Shown: positions 35,084-43,781, counted from the first letter of the stretch. The stretch is DNA of 64,000 nucleotides from Sporosarcina sp. Marseille-Q4943 (GCF_943736995.1 NZ_CALSFT010000002.1:806001-870000); one strand, 5' to 3'. Program-made: numbers and translations. Notes: a model not told the origin generated them from the sequence alone.

Positions 35084-35210
35084 GTTGATTGGAGCGGAGA
35101 GCGGCGACTCCTGCGGGAACAGCACGAGCTGAAGACCCTGGACTGAGCGTAGCGAGGGAAGCGGCTGAAGCCGTGCCCGCGGAAAGCGTCCGCTCGCAGT
35201 GGAAATCAAC
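35084..35210 (+). repeat. 127-bp repeat element, copy 2
   Basis: Runs from GTTGATTGGAGCG to GGAAATCAAC, the same length as the copy at 34426 and in the opposite orientation. Seven-base perfect terminal inverted repeats; the interior is GC-rich with several small dyads. No open frame of interest. Confidence 0.7.
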
Positions 35211-35229
35211 ATTGCTAGCTAATCTCAAA

Positions 35230-35310
35230 AGACTGTAGGCAAACACCAAAATTCATGGTATTTGTCTACAGTCTGGAGCTGACACCCGAAAATTGGTGCC
35301 AGCTTTTTGT
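35230..35310 (+). repeat. Hairpin pair: TGTAGAC hairpin followed by AGCTG terminator hairpin
   Basis: AGACTGTAGGCAAA (35230-35243) pairs with TTTGTCTACAGTCT (35261-35274) through one wobble, with an inner ACCA/TGGT stem. It is followed two bases later by AGCTGACACC/GGTGCCAGCT (35277-35286, 35295-35304) and TTTTT, a working-looking terminator. It mirrors the pair at 34309-34399, so the transposase remnant and both 127-bp repeats sit between the two hairpin pairs. Confidence 0.6.
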
Positions 35311-35343
35311 ATGTTAATCATGCATGAATACCTTCCAGGAACC

Positions 35344-36918
35344 TTACATAAAGAAATTCTCTTCCCCGATCCGATCATATAACCCGCTCTTTTTGAATAA
35401 TGAAAGCTTCTGCTTCGGTAATTTCTTTATAATGATTCTCACATTCTTTTTACTAGCATTATCCAATAATGCGGATAGCGCAGCTTCACCTGTTGCGTCA
35501 ATCATCGATAGATGCTCCAAATCCAAAATGATTTTAGCTGTTCCCGTTGAAAGGATGGCGGGCATCTTATCTTCAAACACCTTTGCAGTACCGAAAAATA
35601 ACGGTCCTTCAACGATGAATTTGGATACATCCTCTCCGAACTTATGAATCTCTACATCAGAAAGTTTGTCCGTCGCGAAATGGAGTTTGCCACTCATTTT
35701 TCGCAGGAAGGAAAGCGCGGCCAACAGGATCCCGACTTGGACAGCTACAGTTAAATTAATAAAGATCGTGAGTAGAAATGTCGTCAGCAGCACAATCGAA
35801 TCGCCCGATCTCACTGACAAAATATGAACGAAAGCTTTTCTCGCACTCATATTCCAAGCGACAAACATTAAAATAGGCGCCATCGATGCCAATGGAATGT
35901 AAGATGCAAATGGGGCGAACACCAAAATGAACAACAATACGAAAATGCTCTGCACCATTCCCGAAACCGGGCTTACTGCGCCTGATCGGATATTGGTCGC
36001 TGTACGCGCAATCGCGCCTGTCGCGGGAATGCCCCCGAATAACGGCGAAACGATGTTAGCGATTCCTTGCCCGAACAGTTCACGCTTCGAATCATGCTTC
36101 GGTCCTTCTTTCATGCCATCTGCAACGACTGCCGACAATAGCGATTCGATCGCCCCGAGTGCAGCGATGATCAATGCGGGCTGCCAAAGGCTTACGAGTT
36201 TGGACAATGTAATTTGGGGAAGTTGGAAGCCCGGCAATGTTTGCGGGATCCCGCCGAAAGCTGTGCCGATCGTTTCCACTTTTCCTGGATAGAACAAGAC
36301 AGATAATAGTGTTGGTATTAAAAGTGCGAAGAGCAGCAACGGAAGTCGAGGGGCGACTTTCGGCAAGATGAAGATCAAGGCTAATCCAATCATTGCGGTG
36401 AGCACACTGTAGACATTCACCGTATGGAGATGCTTGGCAACATCTATCATATTTTCATGAAAGAATTCCTTGCTTTCCAATCCCGAGAGGCCGAGGAAGT
36501 TCCCGAACTGCCCTGTGAAAATGATAATAGCAATTCCTGAAGTGAACCCGATCGTTACGGAACGAGGGACGAAATGAATGAGATTGCTAATGCCAGCAAA
36601 ACTCATGATGACGAGGAAAATACCGGCGAGAAACCCTGCTATCAATAGATCTTCATAGCCGTATTGAAGGACAATTGCTAGAAGGATCGGGATAAATGCA
36701 CCTGTCGGACCGGCAATTTGAAAACGGGATCCACCTAAGAGGGCGACGATAAAGCCGGCAATGATCGTCGTATACAATCCATACTCCGGTTTGACGCCCG
36801 AGGCAATTGCAAAAGCCATCCCGAGTGGAATGGCTACGATACCGACAGTAATCCCAGAAAGCAAATCTTTCCGGAATCCCGACGCATTATAATCAATAAA
36901 ACGTTGGTCTTTGAACAT
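35344..36918 (-). CDS. SulP-family anion transporter with STAS domain
   Basis: 524 residues from ATG 36918. Upstream in-frame ATGs at 36966 and beyond overlap a clear promoter -10 and are rejected; GGAAGAAGTG precedes 36918. The N-terminal 400 residues hold about ten to fourteen spans with SulP hallmarks (NASGFRKDLLSGITVG, PEYGLYTTI, FQIAGPTGAFIPIL). A STAS domain occupies the last 110 residues (LDLEHLSMIDATG). SulP proteins carry sulfate, bicarbonate or other anions, often as Na+ or H+ symporters. Nothing here selects among them. It is monocistronic. Confidence 0.92.
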   Translation of the reverse strand: MFKDQRFIDYNASGFRKDLLSGITVGIVAIPLGMAFAIASGVKPEYGLYTTIIAGFIVALLGGSRFQIAGPTGAFIPILLAIVLQYGYEDLLIAGFLAGIFLVIMSFAGISNLIHFVPRSVTIGFTSGIAIIIFTGQFGNFLGLSGLESKEFFHENMIDVAKHLHTVNVYSVLTAMIGLALIFILPKVAPRLPLLLFALLIPTLLSVLFYPGKVETIGTAFGGIPQTLPGFQLPQITLSKLVSLWQPALIIAALGAIESLLSAVVADGMKEGPKHDSKRELFGQGIANIVSPLFGGIPATGAIARTATNIRSGAVSPVSGMVQSIFVLLFILVFAPFASYIPLASMAPILMFVAWNMSARKAFVHILSVRSGDSIVLLTTFLLTIFINLTVAVQVGILLAALSFLRKMSGKLHFATDKLSDVEIHKFGEDVSKFIVEGPLFFGTAKVFEDKMPAILSTGTAKIILDLEHLSMIDATGEAALSALLDNASKKNVRIIIKKLPKQKLSLFKKSGLYDRIGEENFFM

Positions 36919-36964
36919 GGCGGTCACTTCTTCCACAATATTTGTAAAAAGATTCTCTCTCTTC

Positions 36965-36993
36965 ATTATAAGCGACAAAAGCACTACTGGCAA
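36965..36993 (-). promoter_or_regulatory. Promoter of the SulP gene
   Basis: On the minus strand TTGCCA (36993-36988), a 17-base spacer and a perfect TATAAT (36970-36965). The start of transcription would be near 36958, which fixes the SulP start codon at 36918. Confidence 0.7.
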
Positions 36994-37010
36994 GGGCTGC
37001 GCTAGTTTCA

Positions 37011-37041
37011 AAAACCGCCACGTTAGTTATCAATGTGGCGG
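37011..37041 (-). terminator. Terminator of the ECF transporter operon
   Basis: CCGCCAC (37015-37021) pairs with GTGGCGG (37035-37041); on the minus strand it is followed by TTTTTG. Confidence 0.75.
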
Positions 37042-37049
37042 TTGGCGAA

Positions 37050-38705
37050 TTATGCAAGCTCGTTTTCCCTCAATACAATCTGATCGTAGCCCAATCTCTT
37101 CACGAGTTTTGTAATATGAGGCTGCTCGACCCGTGCGAGCCGCAAAGCTTCCTCCTGCGCAAAAGCTTCACGCGTCGGACCGTCGAAGAGCATCTCTCCG
37201 TTGCTGAAAATGAGCGTCCGTCCGAACGTCTCCGCTACGAAATCCATGTCATGCAAAATACAGATGACAAGTTTGCCCTTTACATAAAGCGAATGGATAA
37301 TTTCCTTCACCTTTGCTTTCCCGCGGAAATCTTGCCCCATTGTCGGTTCGTCGAAAATGACGATATCCGTATCCATGGCGAGAATCGACGCCATCGCAAC
37401 CATCTTCCGCTCTGCAAGGCTCAAGTCATACGGATTGTCTTCCGATTTATGTGCCAGTCCGACTAATGCAAGCATCTCCTTCGCATTAGCCATCGCTTCC
37501 TCATAGGATTGGCCAATGTTCAATGGGCCGAACATCACTTCATCGATCACTTTATGCTTGAAAATCTGGTCGTTTGGATTTTGGAAGATGAGTCCGATTC
37601 GGCTTGCCAGTTTAGCAGCCGTCGTTGCTGAGATTGGCTCTCCGTTCAGTAGAATCTCGCCAGAGTTCGGTTTCAACAGAGCCTTCAACAGTTTCACAAA
37701 CGTCGTTTTCCCTGCTCCGTTCTGCCCGATAATTGCGATAGGCTCGCCGCGCAAGTGGACGTTCAGATTGCGAATGACTTCCTGTCCTTTTTCATAGCCA
37801 AAATGAAGATTCCGGACGATGAGTTCAGCGGTGCTTCTGTCCTCCAAATCGGTATCAACCGCGCGGAATTGAATTTTCCGTTCCATAGGCATTACTTCTA
37901 AGGAAATCGGGTAAAGTCCCGTCGCTTTATCCCGCAATCCGAGAGTGCGTGCAATTTTTACATACATTGGAGGTTCGATGCCGAATTCATTCAAATCATC
38001 GCGAGAAAAGACTTCTTCAGGCTTGCCATCCTGAATCAATTTGCCGTCATGCATCAGTAGAATTCTATCAGCATATGCCGCAAGCTTCTCCATTTTCTGT
38101 TCCACCATGATGATTGTCATGCCACCATCCGCCAATTTCTCAACGACGCGGAACACACCCTCCGCACCTTGCGGGTCAAGCTGGGAAGTCGGTTCGTCCA
38201 GAATAAGGATGTCAGGTTTCATGGCGATGACACTTGCAATGGCGACCCGCTGCATTTGCCCTCCGGATAATGAAAATGGGTTTTGGGTATGCAACTGTTC
38301 AATATCGAGCAGTTGCATACTTTCACGGATCCGCTCATGCATGACGTCACGTGGCACTCCTTGATTCTCCAAGCCGAACGCGATTTCATCATAGACAGTG
38401 AACTTGGCGCCGGTCATTTGCGAAAAAGGATTTTCGAAAACGAGTCCGACGTTTGCCGTTATGTCGCTAATCTCATGTGATAACACATCCATGTTGCCAA
38501 TGTACACATCACCGCCATAAGCCCCTTTGAAAAAATGGGGGACGAGTCCGCTCAACGCATAGCATAACGTCGTCTTCCCGGATGTATTCATGCCGACAAT
38601 TCCAAGGAATTCACCTTTTTTCACTGTGAATGAAATATCGTTAAGTGCAAATCGGGAGCTATCGGGATACTTATATTTCAAGTTCTTCACACGCAATAAA
38701 CTCAT
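37050..38705 (-). CDS. ECF transporter dual ATPase (two fused ABC domains)
   Basis: 551 residues from ATG 38705, preceded by GGAGG and overlapping the stop of the T-component gene by four bases. Domain 1 (about 1-245) has Walker A GMNTSGKTT, signature LSGGQMQR and Walker B ILILDEPTSQLD. Domain 2 (about 295-530) has GQNGAGKTT and IVIFDEPTMGQD but its signature reads LSLAERKM instead of LSGGQ, so one of the two composite ATP sites may be weak. Fused EcfA-EcfA' proteins of this kind power energy-coupling-factor vitamin or metal importers together with the T and S genes just upstream. Confidence 0.9.
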   Translation of the reverse strand: MSLLRVKNLKYKYPDSSRFALNDISFTVKKGEFLGIVGMNTSGKTTLCYALSGLVPHFFKGAYGGDVYIGNMDVLSHEISDITANVGLVFENPFSQMTGAKFTVYDEIAFGLENQGVPRDVMHERIRESMQLLDIEQLHTQNPFSLSGGQMQRVAIASVIAMKPDILILDEPTSQLDPQGAEGVFRVVEKLADGGMTIIMVEQKMEKLAAYADRILLMHDGKLIQDGKPEEVFSRDDLNEFGIEPPMYVKIARTLGLRDKATGLYPISLEVMPMERKIQFRAVDTDLEDRSTAELIVRNLHFGYEKGQEVIRNLNVHLRGEPIAIIGQNGAGKTTFVKLLKALLKPNSGEILLNGEPISATTAAKLASRIGLIFQNPNDQIFKHKVIDEVMFGPLNIGQSYEEAMANAKEMLALVGLAHKSEDNPYDLSLAERKMVAMASILAMDTDIVIFDEPTMGQDFRGKAKVKEIIHSLYVKGKLVICILHDMDFVAETFGRTLIFSNGEMLFDGPTREAFAQEEALRLARVEQPHITKLVKRLGYDQIVLRENELA

Positions 38706-39469
38706 GGAATCATCCTCCAAACGATCACAGCCAAAAAGAAGGAAATTAATGCGATTCTAATCGGAACTCCGAATCGGTAGTTTTCCCTTTCATACAAATA
38801 CGTCCTTTTCCCCTTGGCGTTGAAGCCGCGTATTTCGAGTGCAATCGACCGTTCGCGTGTTTCTGTCAGCGAATGGAGGACGACCGGGCCAAGGAGGGGG
38901 AGGAACGATTTGAACCTCATCCATAAGCCGCCTTCCGTCTCCATGCCGCGAGCCCGCTGCGCATCCGTTATTTTGCCGGTCAAGGCGGCCATTTGCGGAA
39001 TGATTTGCAACACCGATAGCAGTACATAACCGAATTTCGGAGACATGCCTTTTTGCAGCAAAGCTTCGACAAGGTCATCCGGCTTTGTCGTCAAAATGAG
39101 CACTCCGAAAGAGGCGACCATATTGACGACACGGAGCGTAATGAGAAGTGCGATGGAAAAGCCTTCTTTATAAATTGGAATCGGGCCGACTTCAAAAAGG
39201 ACCGTCGCCCGATCGGGATGAAAAAACCCTTGAACAATAATGATCGACACGATTAATAGGAAACTTACCCCGATCACCGGCACAATGGATCTGATCACTT
39301 TGCCGGCGAGCAAGATGAAGAGCGTGAACAGGAGGATTCCGAAGACGACGAGATGATTCGCAATGAGATATGTCGATGCGATGGAAATAAATACGAATAA
39401 GAGCTTTGTCAATGGGTCCACCCGATGGATCGGAGAATCCCTCTGTACGTACAATGTCATGTTGTTCAT
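38702..39469 (-). CDS. ECF transporter T component (EcfT/CbiQ family)
   Basis: 255 residues, five or six membrane spans. The N-terminus HRVDPLTKLLFVF and the coupling-helix motif AQRARGMETEGG (the Ala-Arg-Gly signature that contacts the ATPases) identify the family. It links the substrate-binding S component to the fused ATPase. Gene order on the minus strand is S, T, ATPase, with tight spacing, so they form one operon. Confidence 0.9.
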   Translation of the reverse strand: MNNMTLYVQRDSPIHRVDPLTKLLFVFISIASTYLIANHLVVFGILLFTLFILLAGKVIRSIVPVIGVSFLLIVSIIIVQGFFHPDRATVLFEVGPIPIYKEGFSIALLITLRVVNMVASFGVLILTTKPDDLVEALLQKGMSPKFGYVLLSVLQIIPQMAALTGKITDAQRARGMETEGGLWMRFKSFLPLLGPVVLHSLTETRERSIALEIRGFNAKGKRTYLYERENYRFGVPIRIALISFFLAVIVWRMIP

Positions 39470-39493
39470 TCAAAACCCTCCTGCAGGCAATAC

Positions 39494-40096
39494 TTATAAC
39501 CTTTCAATCTCTCCTCGGTTGTCATACATAAGCTTCACATTTTTTGGCAACCCTTTGAAGATCAAGAAACTGAGCAGCACAGTGACCACTTTGTCGGGGA
39601 CATCAACGACGATGCTATCCGCAAACGAAGCGAGCCAAAGCGGCATGTCTTTTGCAAGCATCGTAGCAAATAATGCGTCTCCCCAAACGTTGCCGGTCGT
39701 CCCTTCCCAAAAGATGATGTTGAGAGGAGTCGATACGGTCGCCGTAATAATTCCGACGACAAGACCAAGGACGACAGCTTTCCCGATATTCGAAATCCAT
39801 CCTTTATAAGCCATGATTCCAGCAACTAACCCGATGACGGCCTGGGTGATTGCATACACGAAAGAAACGGGATCTGTCGTGAATCCGTAGACGATATTAT
39901 TGACGACACCTACGATAGCACCGACAACCGGTCCCGCCAACATACTTGCTAACACCGTCCCGATGGCGTCGACCCATAATGGCAACTTCAAAACGCTCGC
40001 AAACAATTTGCCCAAGAAGTTGATGCCGACCGCCACCGGAATGAGCACAAAGGCAGCCGTTGAAAACTGCAATGACCACATACGCCTCTTTTTCAT
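39494..40096 (-). CDS. ECF transporter S component (substrate unknown)
   Basis: 200 residues, six predicted spans. It begins MKKRRMWSLQFSTAAF, with an Ala-rich first span of the kind S components use to dock on EcfT, and continues with LPLWVDAIGTVLASMLAGP and GAIVGVVNNIVYG. These segments occur in several uncharacterised ECF S families. No vitamin-specific riboswitch is visible in the 190 bases upstream and no biosynthesis gene lies nearby, so the substrate cannot be named. It is the first gene of the operon. Confidence 0.85.
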   Translation of the reverse strand: MKKRRMWSLQFSTAAFVLIPVAVGINFLGKLFASVLKLPLWVDAIGTVLASMLAGPVVGAIVGVVNNIVYGFTTDPVSFVYAITQAVIGLVAGIMAYKGWISNIGKAVVLGLVVGIITATVSTPLNIIFWEGTTGNVWGDALFATMLAKDMPLWLASFADSIVVDVPDKVVTVLLSFLIFKGLPKNVKLMYDNRGEIERL

Positions 40097-40238
40097 TTCT
40101 ATTCTCCTTTTTCTTTGTAATCAAGTTAAGTGTCAAGACACATGACTATACTAATCCATTATGAGGAAATAGGGAAGTGATTTTTGAGAAAAGATGCCTA
40201 TTTATTCTTATCTTATGCCTAGTAGAGTTTTTAGGTAT

Positions 40239-40276
40239 AAAAAAGACCAAGAGATTACGTATGAGTCTCTTGGTCT
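40239..40276 (-). terminator. Terminator of the LysM-NlpC/P60 gene
   Basis: Perfect 11-base stem AGACCAAGAGA (40244-40254) with TCTCTTGGTCT (40266-40276); on the minus strand it is followed by TTTTTTA. Confidence 0.85.
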
Positions 40277-40285
40277 AGGTGAAGG

Positions 40286-41038
40286 TTATTTAACTGATTG
40301 AAGTTGGGTGAAGCGGGTGAAACCGACAAATTTATCTTTCCAGTAGGCGGAATCGATTGTCGAGATTTCAACTTTTTTCGTGCCGGCATGGATGAACTTG
40401 CCGTCCCCTACATAAATGCCTGCATGTGAAATGCCGCTGCGGTACGTATTTTCAAAGAAGACGAGATCTCCAGGAACCGGCTCGTCCACTGGATGTGAGT
40501 TGATGAACATGCTGACTGTGTCCAATCTGGGCATTTTAAGTCCAGCATTCGTGAATACATAATAGATGAATCCGCTGCAATCGAACCCTTCAGGCGTGAC
40601 GCCTGCCCAAACGTATGGCGTGTCGAGAAGAGGCATTGCAACTTCCACAGAAGCAACTTGAATCTCTTTCGCTGTTTTCGACAATTTCGTCAGGGGCTTG
40701 TCCGTCGCTACGACAGGTTTGAAGAAGCTCGTAGAGGAAGTTTGTTTTGCGGCAGTCAAGTTTTTATCGATTTCATTCGTGCTCGCGTCATTCTGTTTGT
40801 CGTATTGCTTTATGTCAGATTTCTTTACAAGCAATTGTTGAGAAACTTTTATCGTATCCGAAGGAAGATTGTTCATTTTCTTCAATTCGTCTACCGTCAT
40901 CTTATGCAGGGAAGCGATTTTCCAAAGTGAATCACCAGTTTTGACAGTGTATTGTTCAGTGGCGGCTTCCGCATTGCCTGTTGCGATGAATGTCGCAAGA
41001 GCAAAAGTGGCCATCACTGAAAAAACTTTCTTTTTCAC
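40286..41038 (-). CDS. Secreted LysM and NlpC/P60 endopeptidase
   Basis: 250 residues from GTG 41038, eight bases after GAGGGGG. Signal peptide ending in AEA, one LysM domain (about 29-72, TVKTGDSLWKIASLHKMTVDEL), a 50-residue linker, then NlpC/P60 (about 125-248). Catalytic residues: Cys154 in GFDCSGF and His205 in SHAGIY, with His217 in KFIHAG as the third. LysM binds glycan chains, so this D,L-endopeptidase is held on peptidoglycan rather than on the SLH-binding polymer used by the hydrolase at 26192. Monocistronic. Confidence 0.94.
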   Translation of the reverse strand: MKKKVFSVMATFALATFIATGNAEAATEQYTVKTGDSLWKIASLHKMTVDELKKMNNLPSDTIKVSQQLLVKKSDIKQYDKQNDASTNEIDKNLTAAKQTSSTSFFKPVVATDKPLTKLSKTAKEIQVASVEVAMPLLDTPYVWAGVTPEGFDCSGFIYYVFTNAGLKMPRLDTVSMFINSHPVDEPVPGDLVFFENTYRSGISHAGIYVGDGKFIHAGTKKVEISTIDSAYWKDKFVGFTRFTQLQSVK

Positions 41039-41142
41039 GCATATTTCCCCCTCTTAGACAAATATCTATGATTCTATTTTACTTGTAACCCAATAGTAAT
41101 ACAAGAGGGAGAACGGTGGCGAAAATTGAATTTTGGTGAAAT

Positions 41143-41177
41143 GAAAAACCGTCGTTATGCACAGGGCAAACGACGGT
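41143..41177 (-). terminator. Terminator of the SCP2 gene
   Basis: Perfect nine-base stem ACCGTCGTT (41148-41156) with AACGACGGT (41169-41177), followed on the minus strand by TTTTTC. Confidence 0.8.
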
Positions 41178-41188
41178 AATAGGTCAGA

Positions 41189-41536
41189 TCAAAACGTGTA
41201 CTGCTTCAATAAATTCTCCAGCTTCAATGCAAGCCCGATGTTGCCTTTCACTTTCAGTTTCCCCATCATGAAAGCGGCCGTGGAATTCAAGTTGCCGTCG
41301 AGCAATTTTTTAAAATCGCCGACACTCATCTTCAATGCGCAATCGACTTCGCCAGGGTCGCCACGAAACGTTTCCGCCTCGCCGTCTGAAAACTTCAATC
41401 CGTACATGCCGCCGTCTTCACCGGACAAATCGAATGAATACGATGCGTTCATCCCCTCGATAGGTCCTTTATTAGCGCTCAGCCGCGCATCAATTTCATT
41501 CCAAATCGAATCCATTGTCATCTTTTCCAAATCCAT
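41189..41536 (-). CDS. SCP2 sterol-carrier-like domain protein
   Basis: 115 residues from ATG 41536, seven bases after AAGAAGGTG; ATG 41557 has no site. The single domain has SCP2 features: an amphipathic first helix, YSFDLSGEDGGMYGLKF, and the closing segment STAAFMMGKLKVKGNIGLALKLENLL, the strongest signature of the family. These small cytoplasmic proteins have a hydrophobic pocket thought to bind lipids or acyl compounds. The role in bacilli is unknown. Monocistronic. Confidence 0.85.
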   Translation of the reverse strand: MDLEKMTMDSIWNEIDARLSANKGPIEGMNASYSFDLSGEDGGMYGLKFSDGEAETFRGDPGEVDCALKMSVGDFKKLLDGNLNSTAAFMMGKLKVKGNIGLALKLENLLKQYTF

Positions 41537-41702
41537 TAGAAAACACCTTCTTTCCATTTTGTGAGTGATTATTCATTCATTATAGCATTATTGCGAAGAA
41601 AGGAATAATAGAAAAATATATGCTATTCCTCAATAAACATTGAGTTATGTCGATAGAAAGGGGTAGAAGAAATAATAGGTAGAAAGGGGTTGTATACGTC
41701 CG

Positions 41703-43598
41703 ATGAATCGTTCTCAAGAAGAACTCAATATGATCTTGGAGGAGCTCCAAAAGAAACAAGAATTCATATTTACCCAGGCGAAGCAATCGGACCTTTCACG
41801 ACAATCGATTGTCCCTGTCTTAGAAGAACTATGCATCCGCATATCAAAAATAATGGCGTGCGATCGAGTGAGCATTTGGTTGTTCAATGAAAATCGAACG
41901 AGCTTGACTGCACAGAACATATTCAATAGAACCAGATCCTCCCATACATCCGGAGAAGTGATCAATGCCGAAGAGTTGCCGTCTTATTTCGAAGCGGTTC
42001 AACAAGATCGGATTTTAGCGATATCTGACGTTTCAACGGACTTGGCGACGAAAGAATTGACGCAGCATCCTTCTTACAATGATGGGGAAGTGAAATCGCT
42101 CATTGATGCTTCAATCATCTTAAGCAAGGGGATTGGCGGAGTTGTCTGCTGTGAATCAACCCGATTGCGAAATTGGGGATATCTTGACAGAGTCCTTGCA
42201 GCATCAATCGCAGATATGCTTTCCTATATTTTCGACCGGCTTGAACGCATTGAAGTGGAGGAACATGTCAATAAGCTTGCCTACACCGACCTATTGACCG
42301 GCCTCGACAACCAGTATTCATTCACTGAAAAGGTGATGAAGCAAGTTCAAGCGTTTGAGGAGGGGCGGCGGGGCGTCTTCGTGTACCTTGTCATGGATCA
42401 ATACACCGATATGCAAGGCGTAATTGGGCCTGACGGAGCCGACGAAATGCTAAAAATTACAGCAAACCGATTGAAGAGTTTTCTACCGTATCCTGCCCAA
42501 ATCGCTCGATTGGCATTCGATCATTTCGTCATTTTTTCCCCATATGAAGGCGAATTGGAGTGTGAACTGGTTAGAATCGAGCGGATCATTAATCGGCTGA
42601 AGCGTCCGATGCACCTAAGCGGGCAGGAAGTGTATACGACGTTCAGCTATGGGGCTTCCATCTATCCCGAGCATGCAACGAATGTAAAATATGGAATTCA
42701 GGCGGCTTATATGGCGTTGCAATCAGGAAAAGAGGCATCCATCCGGAAGAGTGGCAACCTTTATAATCCCGACATGCATACATACTTGAAGGAGACAATG
42801 CTCTCGGAAATGAACTTGCGAAGGGGCCTCGATTTGAATGAATTCAAATTGCACTATCAGCCGCAAGTGATCTGCCGGACGGGAGAAGTGAGCGGCTTTG
42901 AAGCGCTGATCCGGTGGCAGCATCCGGAGCGTGGCCTCATTTTCCCAGGAGAGTTTATTGAGCTCGCCGAGTCGACCGGACTTATCACTCCGATCGGAGA
43001 ATGGGTCATTAAGCAAGCGGTCAACCAAATCCGTGACTGGAAGGAGCAAGGATTGAAAAATGCAACGGTGTCAGTGAATTTGTCACCAAGGCATTTCCTT
43101 CATCATAATCTCCCGTCCTATTTGGATCAATGCGTCAAAGAAGCGAACGTCAAACCGAAAAGCATCACGCTGGAAATTACGGAAAACGTTGCAATGGAAG
43201 ATACGGATGCCGTCGCCAGCAGGATTCATCTGTTAAAAGAGATGGGTTACTCCGTTTCCATCGATGATTTCGGGAAAGGGTATTCCGCATTCATTTACTT
43301 GCAACATTTCCCGATCCAACAAATAAAAATCGATCGACAGTTCATCAACGGGCTAGGCAATGACCCGAAAAGCTCCGGTATCGTCCAGACGATCATCCAT
43401 CTCGCAGAAATGCTCGGATTGCAAACAATCGGTGAAGGGGTCGAAACGAAGCAGCAATGGGAGATTTTAAAAGAGTTTGGCTGCTCCGAGCTGCAAGGAT
43501 TTTATTTCAGCAGACCGGTTCCTGTAGATGAAATCAATGAAATGATTCACAAATATGGCAGAGGCGGGAAACTGCTTCTCCCATCTGCATTCCAATAA
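41703..43598 (+). CDS. GAF-GGDEF(degenerate)-EAL cyclic-di-GMP phosphodiesterase
   Basis: 631 residues, no membrane span. A GAF domain at about 34-185 is followed by a GGDEF domain at about 186-350 whose catalytic motif has decayed to AFDHF (271-275), so it should not make c-di-GMP but might bind GTP or act as a regulator. The EAL domain at about 372-615 retains EALIRW (400-405), EITEN, DDFGKGYSAF with the metal Asp pair at 521-522, KIDRQF and GEGVET. It is therefore probably an active phosphodiesterase controlled by a GAF ligand. AAAGGGG lies about 14 bases before ATG 41703. Monocistronic. Confidence 0.92.
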   Translation: MNRSQEELNMILEELQKKQEFIFTQAKQSDLSRQSIVPVLEELCIRISKIMACDRVSIWLFNENRTSLTAQNIFNRTRSSHTSGEVINAEELPSYFEAVQQDRILAISDVSTDLATKELTQHPSYNDGEVKSLIDASIILSKGIGGVVCCESTRLRNWGYLDRVLAASIADMLSYIFDRLERIEVEEHVNKLAYTDLLTGLDNQYSFTEKVMKQVQAFEEGRRGVFVYLVMDQYTDMQGVIGPDGADEMLKITANRLKSFLPYPAQIARLAFDHFVIFSPYEGELECELVRIERIINRLKRPMHLSGQEVYTTFSYGASIYPEHATNVKYGIQAAYMALQSGKEASIRKSGNLYNPDMHTYLKETMLSEMNLRRGLDLNEFKLHYQPQVICRTGEVSGFEALIRWQHPERGLIFPGEFIELAESTGLITPIGEWVIKQAVNQIRDWKEQGLKNATVSVNLSPRHFLHHNLPSYLDQCVKEANVKPKSITLEITENVAMEDTDAVASRIHLLKEMGYSVSIDDFGKGYSAFIYLQHFPIQQIKIDRQFINGLGNDPKSSGIVQTIIHLAEMLGLQTIGEGVETKQQWEILKEFGCSELQGFYFSRPVPVDEINEMIHKYGRGGKLLLPSAFQ

Positions 43599-43600
43599 GA

Positions 43601-43642
43601 AAAGCCTTACGCAACGGAGTACACCGTGTGTAAGGCTTTATT
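43601..43642 (+). terminator. Terminator of the GAF-GGDEF-EAL gene
   Basis: AAAGCCTTAC (43601-43610) pairs with GTAAGGCTTT (43630-43639), with an inner ACGG/CCGT stem. Confidence 0.8.
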
Positions 43643-43658
43643 AATTAGTTAGGTCACT

Positions 43659-43771
43659 GTGCTCGCAACGCTTTGCTTGTGCTCGCAAAAGCCGTTCTTC
43701 GTAACGGCTAGTGCAAAGATGTGCTCGCAACGCTACGCTTATGCTCGCAAAAGCCGTTCTTCGTGACGGCT
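43659..43771 (-). repeat. Direct 51-base repeat containing duplicated terminator hairpins
   Basis: Two nearly identical 51-base units, 43659-43709 and 43721-43771, each read GTGCTCGCAACGCT ... GCTCGCAAAAGCCGTTCTTCGT(A/G)ACGGCT in pieces. Each contains the GCCGT/ACGGC stem that, on the minus strand, is followed by TTTTGCG, so the oxidase operon ends in a tandemly duplicated weak terminator. Period 62 bases. Confidence 0.7.
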
Positions 43772-43781
43772 TTCGCTTTTG

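Noticed and set aside
35061..35249. Open frames inside the second 127-bp repeat
   Set aside because: GC-rich repeat DNA stays open by chance; no start signals.
40131..40142. GTGTC/GACAC dyad upstream of the ECF S-component gene
   Set aside because: Only five-base arms and no conserved riboswitch core nearby; too weak to call.
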